Part shown: piece by piece, positions 20,658 to 35,100 of the stretch | Numbering within the stretch: position 1 is the stretch's first letter | Layout: each line of letters opens with the position of its first letter | NCBI GenBank assembly: GCA_950295325.1 | Contig: OX485805.1 | Location: forward strand, 47,826,758-47,890,757 | Direction: 5' to 3' | Source: Polytrichum commune | Taxonomy: Eukaryota; Streptophyta; Polytrichopsida; Polytrichales; Polytrichaceae | DNA: 64,000 nt | Notes under the pieces: model-generated | Seen by the model: only the letters and a program-made list of their open reading frames with translations | The model's database searches: none | What the model was told of the DNA's origin: nothing | Translations under genes and position numbers: made by a program

Positions 20658-23600
20658 ATGTTGAAGAGAAATGAAACTTTAATCATGAAGAATGCACCTC
20701 AAACATAGGACGCATCTCATGTTGTAAAGCTATGTTTAGAATAGATGAACTGAGTGCCCAAATGCACTTGAGAAATGCGATTCAAAAGAGGACACACGTT
20801 TTATGATTTTTGTCTACAATAACTTTGAATGCACCTCAACGAGGACTTCAAAATTGTAACATGTCTATACAATGCAATTGAATGCACATTTCATGCACAT
20901 ATATAAGAGTCTTTCCCCACATGTTCAACAACTCCAAATAAAACATAAACATCTAATTTTGTTGGTGGATTGATGACATGCATACATGTTCAAGAATCAA
21001 GAGGTTCCCTATGCCTAATAGGTGCTTCAAGCATCTGACCATGTTGAAGCTTTTGATATGTGGAAACATCAATTTACTATTTTTTTAACGGTATCTTGTT
21101 AAAACTATAGCATGACTCAATTAGGTTCACTGGTGGATTCCAAAGTAAGACATCAAATTGTTTTCTGCACTTCTACCTACTATGGATTTCAGGGAAGAGG
21201 CAAAGTACACATGGGACTGAAAAACTCAAGTCAAAATTTTAAATGGATAACATATAATTGGGTCTTAAGAGATTTAATTTAATTTAATTTTTTGTTTGAA
21301 TACCCATCCTCTTGTAAGATACAAAACATGTGATAAGCATGAGATGATTAGCAAATCCATATCAAGACTATAGCCACTTTTGTCATTATTTTTGAACCTC
21401 ATATGAATATCACGTTCAATTTCAAAGTGAAGATTTGTGTGCTCATCAAACAATCGTATAAGTCCCTCCAATTATGTTGACTATTGAGCCTGGAACATTT
21501 TGAGCATGTAGTCCAATCTCTTCTAAATACTTGTTTTTTTGGGTGTTTGTTCTTAGATCCATAACTAACAACACACCACTTAAATATAGATGCCTGATTA
21601 AGATGCATGACCAAATTAGGCACAAAAATCTACCTTTCAAGAACCCATAAAAATTTACACTTGTACAATTGAGAATGTGGGGCCCTTCTTGTTGTGAACG
21701 TCACTCTATGTCAAAACTCTACGAGTCTCTTAGAGTCCCATGAATTAATTACACTACATATTGTATTTAGTGTCACCAATTCTTTTAGTCTTGCTTAATA
21801 CTAATTGTAAACCGCCCGTGTAGTGTCACCAATACTTAATGTGTACCTAACATTACTTGTCATTCCTTTGTAGATAAATTTGGGCATTATAAATTTACAC
21901 TGTTTGCAACTATATCACTTACTAAGCAATTCTCCATTGAAACTTCATTCATCCATGACAACGTTTCATTACAAACATGTTTGGATGCAAAATATACCAA
22001 AACTTGTTAAAATTATTGACATTTGGGTGACTTAAAAGTATGTTGGGATGACTATACTTTTAAACTTGTTCATTAGAAGTGTCAATAGAAAGGTTTACCA
22101 CAGTCACATAAAATGCCATATGGCAGTATCGAGTTCAGAGTAGTAATGGGTTGGTATTTCTTTTTAAATGATATGAATATGGTCATGTTATGGGATATAT
22201 AAGAATTCATACCATAAGCAATGGCATAATAAATTTAATCAATGGCATAAGCAATGGCATATGAAGGAAACATCCTTTAGGGCAAATACCATTTTCTTTG
22301 CTTCTGGAGCATTTGCATGGAATTTGTGGCAGGCAAACATTACAGTTTTCAATTGATGAAGCTTATAAATGAAGCTGTTATAGTGTACATTATGGTCAAT
22401 TTTGGACATCCATGTGATAAAATTACCCAATTTTTAAAAGTGTCACATAACGTATGGCAACATGACACGTGGTACTTAAAAAAACATAGGCATTCATGGG
22501 TATTATTAATTATGTACAAAACTAACAGGCCATTAGGGTACTTGATATAAGTGGATATGTAATGTAAGTTAATGAGCGTTGTTATGTCGTGGCAGATTGC
22601 GATTTGAGAACGGAACGACATTCATAGCCGCTCCAAGGTTCAAATTCCTGAGGCAAATAACAATGTCTATGCAGTAATGATAGACCAAAAGGTTTGCATG
22701 AAGATTGGAGACTTAAACATGTATCATGGCACTATTTGTTCTGGACGAATCAAAATTCACCAACCTCATCGAAATTCTGGTATCTTATAGATTGTCGATG
22801 GGGTCCTGATCGGGAATAGGCGCCTCTACTATAATGTTCCGAGAAAACCAGCAGGGTTCAAAGTCCATTTCGATAACATGTAGAGTGGAGAAACTAATCA
22901 AGCAAGTCTTCGATAACATTAACCTCTTTGTATATTGAACATGTTTCAGTGTATTGAAGGCAGGTTGATTATGGTGGTTATGGGTTGACCTATGGATTGA
23001 CTAATTGTTACCCTAAGTTTACCGCTTTGATGTTTGTAGTGATTTCCATATTCATGATTTATTATTATTATGATTTTTTGCATTCTCCTTTGAGTTTATT
23101 TCTCTTCACAAGAAAATGATTCCCTGTTATTACTCCTCCTAGACATATGTAAACTCTCTTATTTTATTGGTTATAGATGCCTCAACCTTAGTCTATCATG
23201 GTAACTAGACATTCAAGTTTTATTGCTAGATGTTAAACAAGTAGCAAATAATCATCATGTGTGTTTGTGCAACATATTGTAGCTTACACCATGTGTGTCC
23301 TCATTTGAGGCAAATTCAATTATATTGCATACATATCTAGACTTGCAACAAATGCATTTTGAGGTGCATTTGAATATGATAATGTACACATAGCTATTGA
23401 ATGTGCTATTGAATCTGATTGGATGAAAGCTTTGTGAAATCAAGATTGTTCAAACAATTTTGTATTCGTACATGTGTCCAAAATCAAAAGATTATAATGA
23501 AAACTTGAACGTTGTTATTGTTAGGTAAAGTGACTGCCTAAACTAAAATGTCCGCCTTGGCCTTTAGGGGTGAAGTTTAAGCACATACATGCATGCTAGA

Positions 23601-23782
23601 CAAATAATAGTGCACTTCACTGCCTTCAATAAACAGGGCCCAAAAGATATTAGGTAGGTCAACACTTTCACATGTACCGACCATGGCTCGGGGAGAACTA
23701 GCAGTAATCTATATTTTAATAAATAGTTAAATTTTAGATTAAGAAAACCGCTCCATAAGTGACAATGGTTGCAACATTGTAA
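20658..23782. other. Intergenic; diverged dispersed repeats and one coding-like fragment
   Basis: No gene seen except the fragment at 22,608-22,883. Segments near 21,300-21,420 and 21,540-21,620 resemble segments near 53,790-53,910 and 55,670-55,740, so both places hold pieces of one diverged dispersed repeat. Confidence 0.5.
22608..22883 (+). pseudogene. Unrecognised coding-like fragment with one internal stop
   Basis: One frame of 92 codons reads SRSKVQIPEANNNVYAVMID, then QKVCMKIGDLNMYHGTICSG, a single TAG, then IVDGVLIGNRRLYYNVPRKP and a stop. The composition looks like real protein. The family is not recognised and there are no supporting neighbours. Confidence 0.25.
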
Positions 23783-24261
23783 GGGCCATTTCACACATGA
23801 GACCAAGAGCCCGTGACCATTACACTTCAAGCACTCTCATTGGTGGAAAAGGCAGAGCCGGTCCAAGTTCGCTTCACACTACGCTTGAGGGACCAACATA
23901 GTATGTGAATGCAAGATGGATGTCAAATCTACATGAATTCCTACATGGCATCAAGTGGAACATGCTTCATTTGGACTATTTTCAAAAACCACCTCTTGGA
24001 GGTAGGCATAACACAAAACCGGGAGACCATGGCACTCCGAACGCTCACAACCGTTGATTTGTTCTATTTTATCATATGAATAGAATTTCATTGAAATAGC
24101 AATTTGTTGAGGGCCTGGTCACATATGACTTCACACTACACTTGAAGATCCATGACCACACTACATGATTCTGGCAGTGTGTTGGGACGACCTTTGGATA
24201 CTTTCTTTTGGGCTCTCACAATTTCATGGTCACGGCTCTTGGCTCGTGTGTGAAGTGGCCC
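23783..24261. mobile_element. GGGCCACTTCACAC-family transposon, independent copy
   Basis: A 479-bp element with ends GGGCCATTTCACACATGAG and CTCGTGTGTGAAGTGGCCC. It is diverged from the copies at 10,335 and 41,971 but keeps internal blocks such as TGGTGGAAAAGG, CACCTCTTGGAGGTAGGC and CATGGCACTCCGAA. Its flanks differ from the other sites, so it is a separate insertion. No target-site duplication is evident. Confidence 0.7.
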
Positions 24262-27200
24262 GATTCCCATTCCACATTCAATCCTTCCTGAATATAAGCA
24301 CATATAGAAATCTAGCGTTTCAAGTGAGGATAGTAACAGAAGTCACGAGAACCAAGTTTCGCCAATACAGCATGATTATTGACTCCTTTGGAAACCTGAA
24401 ATTTGTACTATCCAGATAATAACTGTCAAAACCATGATGGAACTTGTCAAATAGATCAATGATCCACAAAAGAGCACTACTATCAGCAGTATTTTTTGTT
24501 AAGATACCCCACAACTTCTTTCCTATCATTTAGCGATTCAAATATCAGTAGCAACTACAGGCAGTTAGGCGACGGTCCCATAAACCTCACACACATTGCC
24601 CCATGGAAATATTTAAAATTCTGACCAAATTTTGCAGATGGGAAGACTCACTGTAACATTATGTTAGAGGGGAGTAGTTTCATTATATGTCCCACATGTT
24701 CACTCTATATGAGCTTCATAAATTATGGGTCCCATAATCAAAAGTAATATCTCCCAATACATAACGCATGCCATAAAAATACATGTAGCTAACTATCTAT
24801 CTGGTCGGAGATTGTGAGGCATTGAATTTTGATTCTCTATAGATGAGTTGAAAGTTGGGCCGCAATATATTCAAGTTATTATGGTCGAGGGAGGCATTCT
24901 GGACCACGCCAACAATACAATAGTGGTTAGGGTTGATGTGTGGGTTCAGCTCATTAGCTAAACATGGCACTATCACATTGAGGGGACCTATAGTGATAAC
25001 ATGTGATCATGCTCTTATGCATGAGCTTATTGATTTCTCTAACAAACAAGGTATTTATAAATGTATATAAAGTAGTATTTATGGCTTGATGGGTTAGACA
25101 TACACTTCCAACAAGAGTTTTTTTAGTCTTAAATGATTCATCCAATGTGAAGCCTCAAACAAATTATTAGGTGGCAGAAAAAACGACAACCATGAATGAC
25201 CACTATTGGTGCACTAAACTAGGGGTAGAATGATTCTTGTGTGGTCCAAATGGCTAGTTGTAAAGGTGGTGGCATGAAAAAGATGCAGTGTTAGGCCATA
25301 TAGGTGTTGTTTCACACGACTTGTGATATCACTTTTGGGTGCCATTGAGTTGACCGGTTTGTATGCATTTGTATGCGAAGTAGGATGATTTGATGCTCAT
25401 ATTAGGGAGACTCTAGTGTACAAATGGGGGTTTGATTTACTCTCCTCCTTGGAAAAATGTAACTAGACATTTACAGGGAATAAAATTGCAAATCAACTTA
25501 CATTCCTCATCATTTCCCGTACTTCATCTCTGAAAATTATAAAAGAGTCACCATCTTTTTGAAGTGTTTGCTTTAGGCTCACATACATTAATAGTGGCAT
25601 GGTTCTTCTATTAAGGAAAAGAGGTGGGGGGGGGGGAGAGAGGGGATCAAATTTTTGGATCTCCACACATGACCCAAACCTGAATTTGTGAAAAAATTAT
25701 CACTTCCTTCACCTTAACTTGAGCATTTTAATTGAGTTTAATATTTTATTTTATTTTTTAGAAATTATATATTTTTTATGTAAATAAAAAGGAAGGCATT
25801 ACATCTTAATAAGATGTAATTCAATGGCCATTCTTTATCTTGGCATTATATAGTATATCATTATGTTTGTCTTATGTTTAATGTTTCCATTGATTCCCAT
25901 GAACTGCATATGGACGCTTAGAAATGTCAAATATCTGCATGTTAAGAAAGAGATTTGTGAGTTAATCACGCTTCTTAGATTTTGAACCTTATTAAAATTT
26001 CAATTAAAATTCTTTTATTGAAAATCTCTTGACTGTACATGGTTGAAGAATAATTTTCATGGCAAGAATCACCACTTGCAGGCTCGCTCACGAAGGAGAA
26101 GAAACATACAATCCATGCTAGGAAACCCCAAAATTGTTATGGCATCCATAAAGACCCAAGCTGCATTTTCCCTCTGTAATTTGAGGTACCCTTACTTTGA
26201 GTAAATGTACTCCATGTATTTCGGAGTGCAAATCCACGTTTTAGGGCAGGGCATTATGCAATACTTAATACATTATGGTGGGTGAAGGTGCATCATGGGG
26301 AATAAGGACACTTACTAAAGCATAAGTGTATGTGTTCACCTTAATGCACTCCCTTGAATGCATTTATTGAAAGTACGTAAAGGTCCAGGGATGGATTTCA
26401 ACGGCTCTAAATCATTGAGAAACATAAAGACCTGATATTTTTACCATTCTTTAGAGTTTTTTGTCATTTAGTGCCACTCATTTCAGGTGACAGTGCATTA
26501 TGATCTATGTAATGTCTATCATAATATAGTGTTTTACACCACAAAGCTTGTTGTACATGATCTTTATGCAGTGCCAATGCATTATGGCCTGCGTAATGCT
26601 TGATATACAATGCTTTGTGACATTATGCCCTTTGTACACAGTCTTAATGCAATGGATTGCTCTTCAACGTCGTGCAGTCCATAGTGCCCAAAAATCTTGG
26701 AATGCACTCCCCTCAGGGGATTCTCCTACACGAAATCATGTTATTTGACCTCCGTTGAAACAACCCTTTGCCAAGTCCGCCACATGCTAATGGCTCCTTC
26801 GACACATATTTCAACAAATTCTCATCTCCCGACATAACCTCTCTCTCTCTCTCTCTCTCTCCACCCCAACCCCTCCACCTTAATTATTCAAAATTATGAT
26901 TCCACTCAATCAGTTGCCACCTCAGCATCCAAATTCCTTTGTTTTGGAATGTCCCGTGACTATCTTTGTTCACTCACAAACATCCGATGGAGGGACCACA
27001 AGTGGGAATTTTATTTCAACCCAAATTTCTTTGCACAATCAAATTTTGTAGAACCTGGCTCTAAAGAGGTAAATTGCTTCTAGCCAAATATGGGTAAAGT
27101 TGGAGCACAAATGCGCCACCGGTCCTTGATGTTTTATCACGTGGCAGTCTTTTATTTTTTGAGACCCATTCAAATCACACCAAAAAGACATTTGTGCTAA

Positions 27201-30200
27201 ACAAATTGGACTACATACTCATTGAACTGTTAACCATTCTAGGTTGAGTGGGCAACTTACATAATTGAGGGATTTATGTGGTTCATTGACAATATACCTT
27301 GAAAATTGATAATAAATTGGGATTAGCACCAATCCCTTATGGTATTCATCTTGGCCTCTTCATATACAATTGTGAATGCAAAAAAAATTGACCTTTTGAA
27401 TCTAGCTAGTATAAGGTAGGAAACATCAAAACATACCCAAATAAAGCCTATCTACCTCACCAAAATAATTATAAAGTTAAGAATATAAGGAGGAAAAAGA
27501 AAAATGGAGAAACGAAAAGAAACATCATGTAAAGTAGGTAGCCTAAATTGATTACTAGCCTCACTACAAGTATCACGTGGTCAAGTCATTGGCATATTGA
27601 TCAATTTTAAAGGTGGAAATGGTCATATAGTGTCATGTAGTAGAACGGAATCAATGATGGCGCCCACCCACAATGAAACTTTAAGTTGGGAAAGCTTGCC
27701 TACAATTAGAATTATTGCAATCATAAGCCCAATTTTAAAAACCGCCTAGTTAATAAGTTTATGTTAGACTTTGTCATCGTATGGTGTGCGGTCTATCTAG
27801 GCTTGCACAACTATGTTAGTGAGGCTAGCCAAGAATTTTGAACGTGGGAATTCACCACTGGCCCAACCACCAAGTCCACCCATGACACATGCACACAATG
27901 AGGAGCCTTGTTAACCAATTTATTGAACACTTTAAACTTGACATGCTTAAAGTGAGATATCAAGTGGCCATAAAATGAGCGACCGAACTCACTGAGGTAC
28001 ACACCAAGTTATCCTATTAGTGTGGGCCACAATAATAATACTTCCACATCAACCATCTATAAGCTCATTTGATGAGCTCAAACTGAGCTCAAAAGTGGTG
28101 AATACCTACCTTGGGAGCCATCTTTGAGCTCAAATGAGTTCAAAAGTAGGTTCTCACCATGGGAACTATCTCCTCAAAGTCTAAGCATTTCATTCACAAT
28201 TAAATGATGTTATGTAAGGGACAATGTACTTTTACTTCATCACTACTTTTATACATGTATTGACATAGTTCACATTACTAGGCCTTTTAATTGGGAAATA
28301 TATAGTGTGGTTGCCCAATCGTGTGAAAAATCACATGGACACAACAGTGGCTTCAATCACCATCTTCCACTTTTGTGTGAAAATATTGAACTCGGTGACT
28401 TGGTCTAGTGGGATGATCATATGATATTTATGGTGTCTTAAATGGCCAAGGATCTATGTCATTCATGTAAGTTGAACCCTTATAGCTTAAATATTTTTTT
28501 AACAAGTTTGACCCCCAAAGTAGCATCACAAACCCTAAATTAGTCCAATGAATTAGATGGGATAAATCAACATAAACTATCATAAGATAGGTTTGTACAA
28601 AACCACCTTACATGTATGGCATGTATCCTAGGCCACCTTATGTGCTTTCTAATGAATAAATACACATCAAAAGAAGAATATTCAAGAAAATTTATGAGCA
28701 ACACTTCAACAATTCAAATAAAAATGTACTTTAGCTTGATGGAGTATGTAATAAAATTTAGAGAAATAAAATTTCCTAAAATAGAGATAGGTGGTCTAAA
28801 GGTGTGCCTAAAGTGATTAGTGAACTTAGATGGTTTGTAACAAATAAGGAGACTACTCTAACGTGCTTCATGCTTTGAGTTTTAATTGATATTCATTCTT
28901 GAATTTTTTCCATGGAAATTTTATATTTATACCCATACAACTCACATGTGAAAATTATACTTTGGCATTGTAAAAGACAAATCAAAAAGCACCTTCCCAT
29001 ATTGTAATTAGTCCCTTGTGCATATCACCTAAACAATGGTAACATTTGGAGAGTCTTATGATGTGTGGTTAGTTTAACCTTTACATGCTTAAGCCTTCAC
29101 ATTTCATTTTCAGGCATTTTTAGTACCAATGCTGAATTTTTTTATAATGTAGAAAAAACACTGCTTGTTTAAAAAATACGACTATACGGATGAGAGCTAG
29201 ACTACCCTATTCTTGCTACAAAAATTTGAAGTCAATTGGACCACATCTGCTAGGTCAGATGACATATGACAATTCACTTTATGGGTGGGGCAACCCTAAA
29301 TTTTTTCCAAACTTTCCATTTGATGCCATTCTACTCAAAACTGACCAAATCTATCCAGTGGAGTTATACACATATGTCCGCTGCATTTAGCCATTCTAAA
29401 ACTCCTAGAACTAAATCCCCAACTCAAAACTTCCCAAATATAATGCCTACCCAGTGGATAGGTGCCAATGGACGCCAATCCAACTAACTTGCCTGAAATA
29501 AAGGGGCAGTCGGTCAAGATCAATTAGGCCCACCTTGCTCCACCACTAGTTGAGCTCTTGAGTGGCCGTGTGCTGGCTCCCATGTCGAGGGACTTGCATG
29601 GGTGGTCAAGGTCTGCTAGCCAACCCCTGCATGACCCTACCCTTGCAGTGGGAGTCTGCAAGGCTCCCTCCACCCCATATCCTATGCTTGCTACTATCTA
29701 CTCTGGAGACATGTGTCTGGGAAGATTTTTGGGCATATTGGTCAAAATACTCGTGTTTCCAAACAATACCACTTATATGTTGTGATCTTGGACTTTTTCT
29801 TCACTAATTTGAGGCATATTCCATACATTTCTCTAAAACGATGGCAAATCTTCCTAAAGCCTTCAACTTCAACCAGTTATTTCTCTAAGCGATTCATCTG
29901 TAGCTACACTATTTCGACTAATTAATGTTGGTTACAATTTGAAGTTACACATTGCTACAAAATTTTGCTGAGAGTATCCTTTCCTACTCAAATAACATAA
30001 GTAGTTAGTACACACAGACAAATATGATATGACTTAGTTGGGAAAAAAATGAAAATATAAATAAAAAAGTTATAGCCACACATAATTCCAAATAGTAACT
30101 CACACTAATTGGAGGAAATAGTGTACTTGTTCTCACCGTTCATTGTGATTCCCTTCTTGCAACATGGAGGGACACGAAATCAACTCATCACATTTGGCAA

Positions 30201-30206
30201 TGATCA
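24262..30206. other. Gene-poor intergenic region
   Basis: No convincing gene, RNA or complete transposon seen in about 5.9 kb. It contains a G-rich run near 25,627, a (CT)n tract at 26,839-26,861, and near 29,690-29,900 a diverged copy of the repeat at 17,061-17,435. It separates the upstream DNA of gene A from the LRR tail of gene B. Confidence 0.55.
26839..26861. repeat. (CT)n microsatellite
   Basis: About 11 uninterrupted CT units. Confidence 0.95.
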
Positions 30207-32114
30207 CTAGGAGGGGAGGGCAAAAATGTTGATAAATGTTTCTAAGCCTAAAAGTATATATTTTAATATTTTCAGTTTCCGCAAGTTGCCAAAGGTTTTT
30301 GGGATCCTTTTCAATGCCCAACATGTCGCGAAACTTAGCTCCCCCAACGCTACAAGGTTGCTTACTCCAACATGGAACTCCTCCAAAGCCTCACATTCAA
30401 ACCTGCACAATATTTTCAGTTTCGTCAAGTTGCCAAAGCTTTCCGGGATCGTTTTCAATGCCCGACATCTTGCGAAATGGAGCTCTTCCAACGCTACGAG
30501 GTTCCTTACTCCAACACGAAACTCCTTCAAAGCCTTACATTTAAACATGCGCAGTATTTTCAATTTCGTCAAGTTGGCAAAGCTTTCCGGGATCCTTTTC
30601 AATGCCCGACATGTCCCGAATTTGAGCTCCTCCAACGCTACGAGGTTGCTTACTCCAAATCCGAACTCCCCCAAAGCCTCTTATTCAAGCAAGCGTAGTA
30701 TTTTTGGTTTCATCAAGTTGCCAAAGCTTCCGTGGATCCTATTTCAAGGCCCGACATGTTGCAAAATGGAGCTCCTCCAGGACTACGAGGTTGCTTACTC
30801 CAACATGTAACTCCTCCAAAGCCTCACATTCAGACATGTACAACATTTTCAATTTTGTCAAGTTGCCAAAGCTTTCCGGAATCCTTTTCAATGCCCAACA
30901 TGTCTCAAAATTGACCTCCTCCAAGGCTACGAGGTTGCTTACTCCAACAGGAAACTCCTCCAAAACATCACATTCAAAAATGCACAATATTTTCAGTTTT
31001 GTCAAGTTACCAAAGCTTTCCGGGATCCTTTTCAAGGCCCAACATCTTGCAAAATGGAGATCCTCCAAGGCTAGGAGGTTGCTTACTCCAACAGGGAAAT
31101 CCACCAAACCCTCACATTCAAACATGTGGAGTATTTTCAGTTCAGTCAAGTTGCCAAACCTCTCCGGGGATCCTTTTCAAGGCCCGACATGTTGCAAAAT
31201 GGAGCTCCTCGAGGGCTACAAGGTTGCTTACTCCAACATGGAACTCCTCCAAAGCCTCACATTCACACACGTACAACATTTTCAATTTTGTCAAGTTGCC
31301 AAAGCTTTCATGAATCCTTTTCAAATCCTGACATGTTGCAAAACCAAGTTCCACTGGGGCTACGAGATTACACACTCCCATTGGGAACTCCTCCAAAGCC
31401 TCACATTCATAACTGCGCAGTATTTTGAGTTTCGTCAAGTTGCCAAAGCTTTCCGGGATCCTTTTCAATGCCCAACATCCTCCGAAATGGAGCTACTCCA
31501 ACGCTACGAGGTTGCTTACTCCAACAACGAAACTCCTCCAAAGCCTCACGTTCAAACATGCGCAGTATTTTCAGTTTCGTCAAGTTGCCAAAGCTTTCCC
31601 GAATCCTTTTTAATGCCCGACATCCTCCGAAATGGAGCTCCTCCAACGCTACAAGGTTGCTTACTCCAATACGGAACTCCTCCAACGCCTCACATTCAGA
31701 CATGTACAACATTTTCATTTTTGTCAAGTTGCCAAAGCTTTCCGGGTTTCTTTTCAATGCCTGACATGTCCCGAATTTGAGCTCCTCCAAGGCTACGAGG
31801 TTGCTTACTCCAACAAGGAACTCCTCCAAACCCTCACATTCATACATGCACACTATTTTCAGTTTCGTCAAGTTGCCAAAGCTTTCTGGGATCCTTTTCA
31901 ATGCCCGACATCTTGGAAAATTAAGCTCCTCTAAGGCTACGAGGTTGTTGACTCCAACAGGGTACTCCTCCAAAGCCTCACATTCATACATGCGCAGTAT
32001 TTTCAATTTCGTCAAGTTGCCAAAGCTTTCCGGAATCCTTTTTAATGCCCGACATGTCGCGATATTTAGCTCCTCAGGTCCTACGAGGTTGCTTACTCCA
32101 ACAAGTAACACCTC
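30207..32114 (-). pseudogene. Decayed LRR tail of gene B
   Basis: LRR units continue for about 1.9 kb beyond the gene B stop. The first part (31,407-32,111) stays in the gene B frame, so one TTG-to-TAG change separates it from the array. An extra base near 31,526 (CCAACAACG) shifts the frame, another extra G lies near 31,168, and further indels lie near 30,735. Units here are more diverged from one another than those upstream of the stop. The last recognisable unit merges into unique sequence near 30,250. This is former coding sequence no longer under constraint. Confidence 0.85.
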
Positions 32115-35100
32115 CTAAGCCTCACATTCATACATGCGCAGTATTTTCAGTTTCGTCAAGTTGCCAAAGCTTTCGGGGATCGTTTTCAATGCCCGACATC
32201 TTGCAAAATCGAGCTCCTCCAGGGCTACGAGGTTGCTCACTCCAACAGGGAACTCCTCCAAAGCCTCACATTCATACATGCGCAATATTTTCAGTTTCGT
32301 CAAGTTGCCAAAGCTTTCGGGGATCCTTTTCAATGCCCGACATCTTGCAAAATGGAACTCCTCCAGGGCTACGAGGTTGCTTACTCCAATAGGGAACTCC
32401 TCCAAAGCCTCACATTCAGACATGTTCAACATTTTCAGTTTTGTCAAGTTGCCAAAGCTTTCCGGGATCCTTTTCAGTGCCCGACATGTCCCGAAATCGA
32501 GCTCCTCCAACGCTACGAGGTTGCTCACTCCAACAGGGAACTCCTCCAAAGCCTCGCATTCAGACATGTACAACATTTTCAATTTTGTCAAGTTCCCAAA
32601 GCTTTCCGGGATTGTTTTCAATGCCTGACATGTCCCGAATTTGAGCTCCTCCAACGCTATGAGGTTGCTCACTCCAATAGGGAACTCCTCCAAAGCCTCA
32701 CATTCAAACATGCACAGTATTTTCAAATTCGTCAAGTTGCCAAAGCTTTCCGGGATCGTTTTCAATGCCCAACATCCCCCGAAATGGAGCTCCTCCAGGG
32801 CTACGAGGTTGCTTACTCCAACAGGGAACTCCTCCAAAGCCTCGCATTCAAACATGTACAAGATTTTCAGTTTTGTCAAGTTGCCAAAGCTCTCCGGGAT
32901 CATTTTCAATGCCCGACATGTTTGGAAATGGAGCTGCTCCAGGGCTACGAGGTTGCTTACTCCAACAGGGAACTCCTGCAAAGCCTTGCATTTAGACATG
33001 TCCAATTCTTTGAGTTTTGTCAAGTTCCCAAAGCTTTCCGGGATCGTTTTCAATGCCCGACATGTCCTGAAATTGAGCTCCTCCAGGACTACGAGGTTGC
33101 TCACTCCAACAGGGAACTCCTCCAAAGCCTCACATTCCCACATGCGCAATATTTTCAGTTTTGTCAAGTTGCCAAAGCTTTCCGGGATCCTTTTCAGTGC
33201 CCGACATGTCCCGAAATGGAGCTCTTCCAGGGCTACGAGGTTGCTCACGCCAACAGGGAATTCCTCCAAAGCCTCACATTCAGCCATGTCCAATTTTTTG
33301 AGTTTCGTCAAGTTGCCAAAGCTTTCCGGGATCCTTTTCAATGCTCGACATGTCCTGAAATTGAGCTCCTCCAAGGCTACGAGGTTGCTCACTCCAACAG
33401 GGAACTCCTCCAAAGCCTCACATTCAAACATGCGCAATATTTTCAATTTTGTCAAGTTGCCAAAGCTTTCCGGGATAGTTTTCAAAGCCCGACATCTCAC
33501 AAAATTGAGCCCCTCCAGGGCTACAAGTTTGCTTACTCCTACAGGGAACTCCTCCAAAGCCTCACATTCCCACATGCCCAATATTTTCAATTTTGTCAAG
33601 ATGCCAAAGCTTTCCGGGATCGTTTTCAGAGCCCGACATCCCCCGAAATGGAGCTCCTCCAGGGCTACGAGGTTGCTCACTCCAACAGGGAACTCCTCCA
33701 AAGCCTCACATTCATACATGCGCAGTACTTTCAATTTTGTCAAGTTGCCAAAGCTTTCCGGGATCCTTTTCAAAGCCCGACATCTTGCGAAATGGAGCTC
33801 CTCCAAGGCTACGAGGTTGCTCACTCCAACAGGGAACTCCTCCAAAGCCTCACATTCAGACATGTCCAGTTTTTTGAGTTTTGTCAAGTTCCCAAAGCTT
33901 TCCGTGATCCTTTTCAATGCCCGACATGTCCTGAAACTGAGCTCCTCCAAGGCTACAAGGTTGCTAAATCCAACAGGGAACTCCTCCAAAGCCTCACATT
34001 CATACATGCGCAATATTTTCAATTTTGTCAAGTTGCCAAAGCTTTCCGGGATCGTTTTCAAAGCCCGACATGTCCGGAAAGAGAGTTCCTCCAACGCTAC
34101 GAGGTTGCTCACTCCAATAGGGAACTCCTCCAAAGCCTCACATTCATACATGCGCAATATTTTCAATTTTGTCAAGTTGCCAAAGCTTTCCGGGATCGTT
34201 TTCAATGCCCGACATGTCCTGAAATTGAGCTCCTCCAGGACTACGAGGTTGCTCACTCCAACAGGGAACTCCTCCAAAGCCTCACATTCCCACATGCGCA
34301 ATATTTTCAGTTTTGTCAAGTTGCCAAAGCTTTCCGGGATCCTTTTCAGTGCCCGACATGTCCCGAAATGGAGCTCTTCCAGGGCTACGAGGTTGCTCAC
34401 GCCAACAGGGAATTCCTCCAAAGCCTCACATTCAGCCATGTCCAATTTTTTGAGTTTCGTCAAGTTGCCAAAGCTTTCCGGGATCCTTTTCAATGCTCGA
34501 CATGTCCTGAAATTGAGCTCCTCCAAGGCTACGAGGTTGCTCACTCCAACAGGGAACTCCTCCAAAGCCTCACATTCAAACATGCGCAATATTTTCAATT
34601 TTGTCAAGTTGCCAAAGCTTTCCGGGATAGTTTTCAAAGCCCGACATCTCACAAAATTGAGCCCCTCCAGGGCTACAAGTTTGCTTACTCCTACAGGGAA
34701 CTCCTCCAAAGCCTCACATTCCCACATGCCCAATATTTTCAATTTTGTCAAGATGCCAAAGCTTTCCGGGATCGTTTTCAGAGCCCGACATCCCCCGAAA
34801 TGGAGCTCCTCCAGGGCTACGAGGTTGCTCACTCCAACAGGGAACTCCTCCAAAGCCTCACATTCATACATGCGCAGTACTTTCAATTTTGTCAAGTTGC
34901 CAAAGCTTTCCGGGATCCTTTTCAAAGCCCGACATCTTGCGAAATGGAGCTCCTCCAAGGCTACGAGGTTGCTCACTCCAACAGGGAACTCCTCCAAAGC
35001 CTCACATTCAGACATGTCCAGTTTTTTGAGTTTTGTCAAGTTCCCAAAGCTTTCCGTGATCCTTTTCAATGCCCGACATGTCCTGAAACTGAGCTCCTCC

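Noticed and set aside
22633..22650. B-box-like GGTTCAAATTCC as a tRNA gene
   Set aside because: No A box or cloverleaf fits around it, and the stretch lies in a coding-like frame.
25627..25650. G-run as a quadruplex regulatory element
   Set aside because: A single homopolymer-like G tract followed by GA repeats, with no gene nearby.
27811..28002. Minus-strand 63-codon frame near 27.9 kb
   Set aside because: Looks mildly protein-like but no family, no neighbours and no second copy support it.
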